Shown here in pieces: positions 50,350 through 54,999 of a stretch of 54,999 nt of DNA. A program made the translations under genes and the position numbers. Under the pieces are notes generated by a model. That model was not told the origin of the DNA. It saw only the letters and a list, made by a program, of their open reading frames with translations, and made no database searches. Origin of the DNA: Planotetraspora kaengkrachanensis (GTDB lineage: Bacteria; Actinomycetota; Actinomycetes; Streptosporangiales; Streptosporangiaceae); NCBI RefSeq assembly GCF_016862895.1, contig NZ_BONV01000057.1, positions 1 to 54,999 on the forward strand, in the 5' to 3' direction. The stretch's first letter is position 1; each line of letters begins with the position of its first letter.

Positions 50350-52716
50350 TCAGGCGGGGGAGGGGCCGGGGTGGCGGGGGGCGGGTTCGCGGCCGGGCGG
50401 CTGGCGGAGCCGCTGGTCGGGCACCGGCGTGATCGGCGTGGTGTGCTCGACCGGCTCGCGGCCGAGCGTGAACGCCTCCCCGTGGTGGTGCAGGGTCAGC
50501 GAGTGCCCGTGCACCAGCGTGTACGTCGTCGTGGTCGCGGTGATGTCGACGCACAGCAGCCGGCCCCGGTAACGAATCCGGAAGCAGAGCCGGGTGATGC
50601 CGTCGGGCAGCCGCGGGGAGAAGCACATCCGGCCTGAACACGCTCGCATGCCGCCGAATCCCGCGACCAGAGCCGTCCACGCGCCGGCCAGCGAGGCCAT
50701 GTGCACGCCGTCCCTGGTGTTCTTCTCCAGGTCGTGCAGGTCCATCAGCGCGGCCTCGCCGAGGTAGTCGTAGGCGAGCTCCAGCTGGCCCACCTCGGCC
50801 GCCATCACGGACTGCGTGCACGCGGACAACGACGAGTCCCTGACCGTCAGGCGCTCGTAGTAGGCGAAGTCACGGGCCTTCTCCTCGGGCGTGAACGCGT
50901 CGCCGCGCAAATGGAGCGCGAGCACGAGATCGGCCTGCTTGACCACCTGCTTGCGGTAGAGGTCGAAGTACGGGAAGTTCAGCAGCAGCGGATACTGCTC
51001 CGGCTTGGTCGTCTCGAAATCCCAGATCGCATGGCGGGTGAACCCCTCGCTCTGGGGGTGGACGCCCAGGCGCTCGTCGTACGGGATGTACATCGCGGAC
51101 GCGGCGTCACGCCAGATCGCGATCTCCTCCAGCCCGACGCCGAGCTCCTGTGCGCGGTCCGCGTGGCGGACGGCGGCGTCGGCGGCGGCGCGCAGGTTCA
51201 TCTGCGCCATGAGGTTCGTGTAGATGTTGTTGTCGGCCACCGCGCTGTACTCGTCCGGGCCGGTGACGCCGTCGATCCGGTACTTGCCCTCGACGTCGTG
51301 GTGGCCGAGGCTGCACCACAGCCTGGCGGTCGCGACGAGCAGCGGCATGCCGGCCTCGCGCTCGAAGTCCATGTCCTCCGTGGCGTCGACGTACCGCACG
51401 GCCGCGTCGGCGATGTCGGCGTTGACGTGGAACGCCGCCGTGCCGGCCGGCCAGTAGCCCGAGCACTCCTCGCCGTTGATGGTCCGCCAGGGGAACGCGG
51501 CTCCGTGCAGGCCCAGCTGGTCGGCACGGTCCTCTGCCTGGGGCAGGATCGACTCCCGCCACTGCAGGGCGTCCGCCGCCGACCTCGGATGCGTGTAGGT
51601 GAGGACGGGCAGCACGAAACTCTCCGTGTCCCAGAACGCGTGCCCGTCGTAGCCGGACCCGGTGAGGCCCTTGCCGGGGATCGGCCGCCGTTCCAGCCGC
51701 GCGCCGGCCTGGAGCAGGTGGAACAGTCCGAAGCGGACGGCCTGCTGGATCTCGGCGTCGCCCTCGACCTCGACGTCGGCCCCCGCCCAGAACTCGTCGA
51801 GATACTTGCGCTGCTTGGCGAGCAGGCCGTCCCATCCGGTGAGGCGGGCGGCGGCGAGGGCGGCGACCACCTGGTCGTGCAGGGCGGGGCGGGACCGCTG
51901 GGCCGACCAGCCGTAGGCGAACAGCTTGATGAGGCGAAGCCGCTGCCCGGGCTTGAGCTGGGTCGCCACCGTCAGGCGGCTGACGTCGTCGCCTCCGTCG
52001 GCCTCGGCGCGCGTCCCCGAGGGCCCGTCGATCTGGTGCCGCATGGCGGCGGCGACGCGCAGGTTGCTCGTCCGGGTGGAGTGGACCATGACCGCCACGC
52101 CCGACGTCCCCGGGGTGTTCTCCTCCAGCACCAGAGGTGCCTCGAGTACCGCGGCCGCACGGGGGTCGCGGCCCGTGTCGGGCAGGGTCTCGTTGGCCAC
52201 AAGTTCGGACTGCACGACCACGCCGAGCGTGTCGTCCACGGCCTCGACCTCGTAGTGCACGGCGGCGACGGCCCGGTGCGTGAACGACACCAGCCGGGTC
52301 GACCTGATGCGGACCGTGGCGCCGGCCGGCGACGTCCAGTGGACCGTGCGGGTGAGGGTGCCGGCCCGCAGGTCGAGGACCCGCTCGTGCTCGTGGAGCG
52401 TGCCGTACCTGACGTCGAAGGGCTCGTCGTCGACGAGCAGCCGGATGAGCTTGCCGTTGGTGACGTTGACCACCGTCTGGCCGGACTCGGGGAAGCCGTA
52501 GCCGGCCTCGGCGTACGGCAGGGGCCGCAACTCGTAGACGGAGTTGAGATAGGTGCCGGGCAGGCCGTGGGGCTCGCCCTCGTCGAGGTTGCCGCGCAGG
52601 CCGATGTGCCCGTTGGACAGCGCGAACACCGACTCGGTCTGCGGCAGCACGTCGAGGTGCAGGCGGCACTCGCGGATCCACCAGGGCTCCACGGTGAAGG
52701 CGGGATGCTGGATCAT
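50350..52716 (-). CDS. GH65 family disaccharide phosphorylase
   Basis: 788 aa. Inverting alpha-glucoside phosphorylase (maltose, trehalose or kojibiose type) that releases beta-glucose 1-phosphate. N-terminal beta-sandwich (LSNGHIGLRGNLDEGEPHG), (alpha/alpha)6 barrel with GHAFWDTESFVLP, and the general acid Glu in VTGPDEYSAVADNNIYTN. Phosphate-site region TKPEQYPLLLNFPYFD. C-terminal beta-domain. ATG 52716 overlaps the stop of the HAD gene (TGATG), so the two are coupled. HAD partner and GH65 form the classic phosphorolysis pair. Specificity not determined. Confidence 0.92.
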   Translation of the reverse strand: MIQHPAFTVEPWWIRECRLHLDVLPQTESVFALSNGHIGLRGNLDEGEPHGLPGTYLNSVYELRPLPYAEAGYGFPESGQTVVNVTNGKLIRLLVDDEPFDVRYGTLHEHERVLDLRAGTLTRTVHWTSPAGATVRIRSTRLVSFTHRAVAAVHYEVEAVDDTLGVVVQSELVANETLPDTGRDPRAAAVLEAPLVLEENTPGTSGVAVMVHSTRTSNLRVAAAMRHQIDGPSGTRAEADGGDDVSRLTVATQLKPGQRLRLIKLFAYGWSAQRSRPALHDQVVAALAAARLTGWDGLLAKQRKYLDEFWAGADVEVEGDAEIQQAVRFGLFHLLQAGARLERRPIPGKGLTGSGYDGHAFWDTESFVLPVLTYTHPRSAADALQWRESILPQAEDRADQLGLHGAAFPWRTINGEECSGYWPAGTAAFHVNADIADAAVRYVDATEDMDFEREAGMPLLVATARLWCSLGHHDVEGKYRIDGVTGPDEYSAVADNNIYTNLMAQMNLRAAADAAVRHADRAQELGVGLEEIAIWRDAASAMYIPYDERLGVHPQSEGFTRHAIWDFETTKPEQYPLLLNFPYFDLYRKQVVKQADLVLALHLRGDAFTPEEKARDFAYYERLTVRDSSLSACTQSVMAAEVGQLELAYDYLGEAALMDLHDLEKNTRDGVHMASLAGAWTALVAGFGGMRACSGRMCFSPRLPDGITRLCFRIRYRGRLLCVDITATTTTYTLVHGHSLTLHHHGEAFTLGREPVEHTTPITPVPDQRLRQPPGREPAPRHPGPSPA

Positions 52717-53456
52717 CACTGCTCCAGGAGATCGGCGAGGTCGGTGACGACGGTGTCGGCGCCATGATCGCGGAGCGCGGCCGCCTGCCCCACCCGGTCG
52801 ACCCCGACGACCAGGGCGAACCGGCCGGCCCTGCCCGCCTCGACTCCGGCGAGGGCGTCCTCGAAGACCGCCGCCTCCGACGGCTTCAGGCCGAGCGCCC
52901 GCGCTCCCTCCACGTACATGTCCGGTGCCGGCTTGCCGGCGAGTTTCCGCGTCTGGGCGACGGCGCCGTCGATCCGCGCCTCGAACAGGCCGGCGATGCC
53001 GGCGGCGTCCAGGACCCGCTCGGTGTTGGCGCTCGACGAGACGACCGCCGTGCTCAGCCCGGCGTCCCGGACCGCGCGGACGTACCGCACGGATCCGTCG
53101 AAGACCTCGACGCCCTTCTCGTCGAGGACGTGCTGCACGAGTTCGTTCTTGTGGTTGCTCACGCCGTTGACGGTCAGGGCGTCCGGCGGGTCGCCGGGGT
53201 CTCCTTCGGGGAGGTCGATTCCTCGCGAGTCCAGGAACGACCGGGTGCCGTCGAGCCGTTTCTTGCCGTCGACGTACCTGTCGTAGTCGGCCACCTCGTC
53301 GAACGGCTCGAACGGCGTCCCCGTGCGGTCGGCCCACGTACGGAGGAACTCGTCGAAGGCCCGTTTCCATGCGGCCGCGTGGACGGTGGCCGTCCGGGTC
53401 AGCACCCCGTCCATGTCGAACAGGCAGCCGCGGACTCCGTCGGGCAACCCCAGCAT
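52716..53456 (-). CDS. Beta-phosphoglucomutase-like HAD phosphatase
   Basis: 246 aa from ATG 53456 (AGGGGG 4 nt upstream). Nucleophile and acid Asp in CLFDMDGVLTRTA, Ser in VVSSSANTERVLDAAG, Lys in RKLAGKPAPDMYVEGAR, and metal Asp in VFEDALAGVEAG. It converts beta-glucose 1-phosphate to glucose 6-phosphate, which fits coupling with GH65. Operon head; divergent from the ROK regulator. Confidence 0.92.
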   Translation of the reverse strand: MLGLPDGVRGCLFDMDGVLTRTATVHAAAWKRAFDEFLRTWADRTGTPFEPFDEVADYDRYVDGKKRLDGTRSFLDSRGIDLPEGDPGDPPDALTVNGVSNHKNELVQHVLDEKGVEVFDGSVRYVRAVRDAGLSTAVVSSSANTERVLDAAGIAGLFEARIDGAVAQTRKLAGKPAPDMYVEGARALGLKPSEAAVFEDALAGVEAGRAGRFALVVGVDRVGQAAALRDHGADTVVTDLADLLEQ

Positions 53457-53531
53457 GAGACCCCCTGAGCATGACATTCCGGAAATGGAAGGCCTTCTTA
53501 CCTCGGGTCTCTACCCAGCCGGGAAGCACGC

Positions 53532-53564
53532 GTACATCCGTACTTTTGCCGTTTTCGGCGAAAG
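53532..53564. promoter_or_regulatory. Palindromes in the divergent sugar-gene promoter region
   Basis: GTAC-ATCC-GTAC (53532-53543) and CTTTTGCCG-TTTT-CGGCGAAAG (53543-53564, 8 of 9 pairs) lie next to each other between the HAD and ROK genes. They are candidate binding sites for the ROK repressor encoded here. The rest of 53457-53649 contains no gene. Confidence 0.55.
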
Positions 53565-53649
53565 ATTGCATCAGATCGATAAAAGACCTTCCCCTCGGCG
53601 GGGGACGGGAGGTACGTTCGCCGCAATCACCTTGACGCGGAGGCGCGTT

Positions 53650-54837
53650 GTGAAGCGGAGCACCATGCGGCCGGAGAACGTGCATCAAGCGACCCTTCTG
53701 AGGCTTCTCCGGGACGGGGGTCGTTCGCGGGCCGAGCTCGCGGACGTCGTCGACCTGTCACGCTCCAAACTCAACGTGGAGCTGGACGGGCTGATCGAGC
53801 TCGGCCTGGTCGAGTCCGCCGGTCTCGCCGCCTCCCGCGGGGGCAGGCGGTCGGGCAAGGTACGGCTCTCGCCGCACACCCGTTTCGCCGGGATCGACAT
53901 CGGGGCGACGTCGATCGACGTCGCGGTCACCAACGGCGAGCTGGAGGTTCTCGGGCACGTCAGCGAGCCGTGCGACATTCGGGAGGGACCCGCCGCCGTG
54001 CTCGACCGGGCCGTCGACCTGCTGGGCAAGTTCCGGGAGAACGGGCTGTTCACCCAGCTGCACGGCGCGGGGATCGGGGTCCCCGGCCCGGTGAGCTTCC
54101 CCGAGGGCGTCCCGGTGGTGCCGCCGATCATGCCGGGCTGGGACCGCTACCCGGTGCGCGAGGCGATCGGGCAGGAGCTCGGGTGTCCCGCGATGGTCGA
54201 CAACGACGTGAACATCATGGCCCTCGGCGAACTGCACGCGGGCCTGGCGCGCAACGTCGACGACTTCCTCCTGGTGAAGATCGGCACCGGCGTCGGCTGC
54301 GGCATCGTGGTCGACGGCAAGATCTACCGGGGTGTCTCCGGAAGCGCCGGCGACATCGGGCACATCCGGGTGGACGATCTCGGGCCGGTCTGCGCGTGCG
54401 GCAACTCCGGCTGCCTGGAGGCCTACTTCGGCGGCGCCGCCCTGGCGAGGGAGGCAACCAACCTCGCCCGCTCGGGCAGGTCGCCGTACCTCGCGGAACG
54501 GCTGGCCGCGACCGGCGAGCTGCGCGCCGAGGACGTGGCCGCCGCGGCGGCGCAGGGGGACGCCGAGGCGATCAGGCTCATCCGCGACGGAGGTCACCGG
54601 GTCGGTCAGGTGCTGGCCAGCCTGGTCAGCTTCTTCAATCCCGGGCTCGTGATCATCGCCGGTGGGGTCGCCCGGCTCGGCCACGTCCTGCTCGCGGAGA
54701 TCAGAAGCGTCGTATATCGCCGGTCGTTGCCGCTGGCCACCGGCAACATGCCGATCGTGCTCTCCGAACTCGGGGAGATCGCGGGCGTCGTCGGGGCCGC
54801 CCGCCTCATCAGCGACCACGTCTATTCGGCCAAGTAG
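53650..54837 (+). CDS. ROK-family transcriptional repressor
   Basis: 395 aa from GTG 53650 (GGAGG 6 nt upstream); ATG 53665 is also possible. N-terminal winged helix (LLRLLRDGGRSRAELADVVDLSRS). ROK domain: GIDIGATSIDVAV (ATP-like site), GVPGPVSFPEG, DNDVNIMALGELHAG, KIGTGVGCGIVVDGKIYRG, the zinc motif GPVCACGNSGCLEAY, and the His in GDIGHIRV. Senses a sugar or sugar phosphate and likely controls the GH65 operon and the gene that follows. Confidence 0.93.
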   Translation: MKRSTMRPENVHQATLLRLLRDGGRSRAELADVVDLSRSKLNVELDGLIELGLVESAGLAASRGGRRSGKVRLSPHTRFAGIDIGATSIDVAVTNGELEVLGHVSEPCDIREGPAAVLDRAVDLLGKFRENGLFTQLHGAGIGVPGPVSFPEGVPVVPPIMPGWDRYPVREAIGQELGCPAMVDNDVNIMALGELHAGLARNVDDFLLVKIGTGVGCGIVVDGKIYRGVSGSAGDIGHIRVDDLGPVCACGNSGCLEAYFGGAALAREATNLARSGRSPYLAERLAATGELRAEDVAAAAAQGDAEAIRLIRDGGHRVGQVLASLVSFFNPGLVIIAGGVARLGHVLLAEIRSVVYRRSLPLATGNMPIVLSELGEIAGVVGAARLISDHVYSAK

Positions 54838-54866
54838 CCCGGAGAGTCACCCCCCAGGAGAGCCTC

Positions 54867-54908
54867 ATGGCGACGATCCCCCCGTCCTTCCCCAGGAGCG
54901 CGCGATGA
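54867..54908 (+). CDS. 13-aa mini-ORF overlapping the next start
   Basis: ATG with AGGAG 6 nt upstream encodes MATIPPSFPRSAR and stops in TGA that overlaps the next gene's ATG (ATGA). It may couple translation of the following gene, or be chance. Confidence 0.4.
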   Translation: MATIPPSFPRSAR

Positions 54909-54999
54909 CCGAGGTCGACCCGACCGCCACGCCCGCCACCGCCGGGCGTCCCCCCGGCCGCGACCCGCAGGCTCTTCCCTCCCTCCTCACTCGTCTGTC
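54905..54999 (+). CDS. 5' end of an unidentified gene, cut by the window
   Basis: ATG 54905 follows AGGAG by 7 nt. The visible 31 codons begin MTEVDPTATPATAGRP, a polar, Pro/Thr-rich N-terminal tail such as many actinobacterial membrane transport proteins carry. It follows the ROK repressor in the same direction, so a sugar transporter or enzyme is plausible. Too short to identify. Confidence 0.6.
   Translation, partial: MTEVDPTATPATAGRPPGRDPQALPSLLTRL

Noticed and set aside
1-54999. tRNA, rRNA, IS elements, phage or integrase genes
   Set aside because: I looked for T-loop motifs, transposase or integrase proteins and terminal repeats, and found none convincing.

Overview
The window is a high-GC actinobacterial chromosome segment with dense, mostly convergent or divergent operons. 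WhiB, sigR-rsrA, nickel superoxide dismutase with its maturation protease, a KGD-type 2-oxoglutarate enzyme, a subtilisin-inhibitor protein and many GTG starts point to a filamentous actinomycete. Streptosporangiales is my best inference from gene content, not from any database search. I see no rRNA or tRNA genes, insertion sequences, integrases or phage genes.

Layout. 0-5.6 kb: a MerR regulator, then the pstSCAB phosphate-uptake operon on the minus strand, which ends in an OmpR-type regulator with a degenerate receiver. A PHO-box-like repeat lies upstream of pstS. 5.7-12.9 kb: LMW-PTP/fructosamine-kinase pair, hisN, a hotdog thioesterase, rsgA-aroA, a SRAP protein, a DksA-like zinc-finger protein and a methyltransferase. 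13-18.5 kb: sigR-rsrA behind a SigR-type promoter, a sugar epimerase, a tiny membrane peptide with two coupled HD-domain membrane proteins (one canonical HD-GYP, one degenerate), and a biotin-carrier protein. 18.6-24.8 kb: a biotin neighbourhood (bsaP-like, bioB, bioD, a DasR-like GntR regulator, bioF) with an IlvG-like TPP enzyme. 24.8-31.1 kb: pdtaS-like kinase, whiB1-like gene with a CRP-type site, lipid kinase, small membrane protein, stress sigma factor with an RsbW-like partner, sodN/sodX and a CGNR protein. 31.4-38.2 kb: malic enzyme, NsdA-like regulator, SSI-type protease inhibitor, quinone-reductase-like enzyme, PadR/DUF4097 operon and several small proteins. 38.3-48 kb: kgd, ArsR/MFS pair with a nested operator, metallo-hydrolase, and a flavin-reductase operon preceded by a leaderless upstream ORF. 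48-55 kb: a DapB-like dehydrogenase, an MFE-2-type SDR, a GH65 phosphorylase with a beta-phosphoglucomutase-like HAD and a divergent ROK repressor, and the start of one further gene.

The most striking signal is not a gene. Four intergenic arrays (about 18.5, 32.6-32.8, 43.56-43.87 and 50.17-50.35 kb) contain 18 copies of an invariant 10-mer GTGATCATGC within units repeated at exactly 53 nt in every array. Units always begin at or next to a gene end. One array flips orientation in the middle and runs into the start of an MFS gene; another ends in a strong hairpin terminator. Fifty-three bp is close to five DNA turns, so all cores in an array would lie on one face of the helix. I do not recognise this as a described element.

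Functional themes: phosphate sensing and uptake; thiol-oxidative and general stress sigma circuits; biotin synthesis and use; cyclic-di-GMP-type signalling (HD-GYP, and a PdtaS homologue); flavin-dependent redox; disaccharide phosphorolysis. The order aroA/rsgA - SRAP - sigR/rsrA - biotin carrier - pdtaS - whiB1 - lipid kinase resembles the Mycobacterium tuberculosis Rv3217c-Rv3228 region as I remember it. Here the biotin genes and the HD pair are inserted into it.
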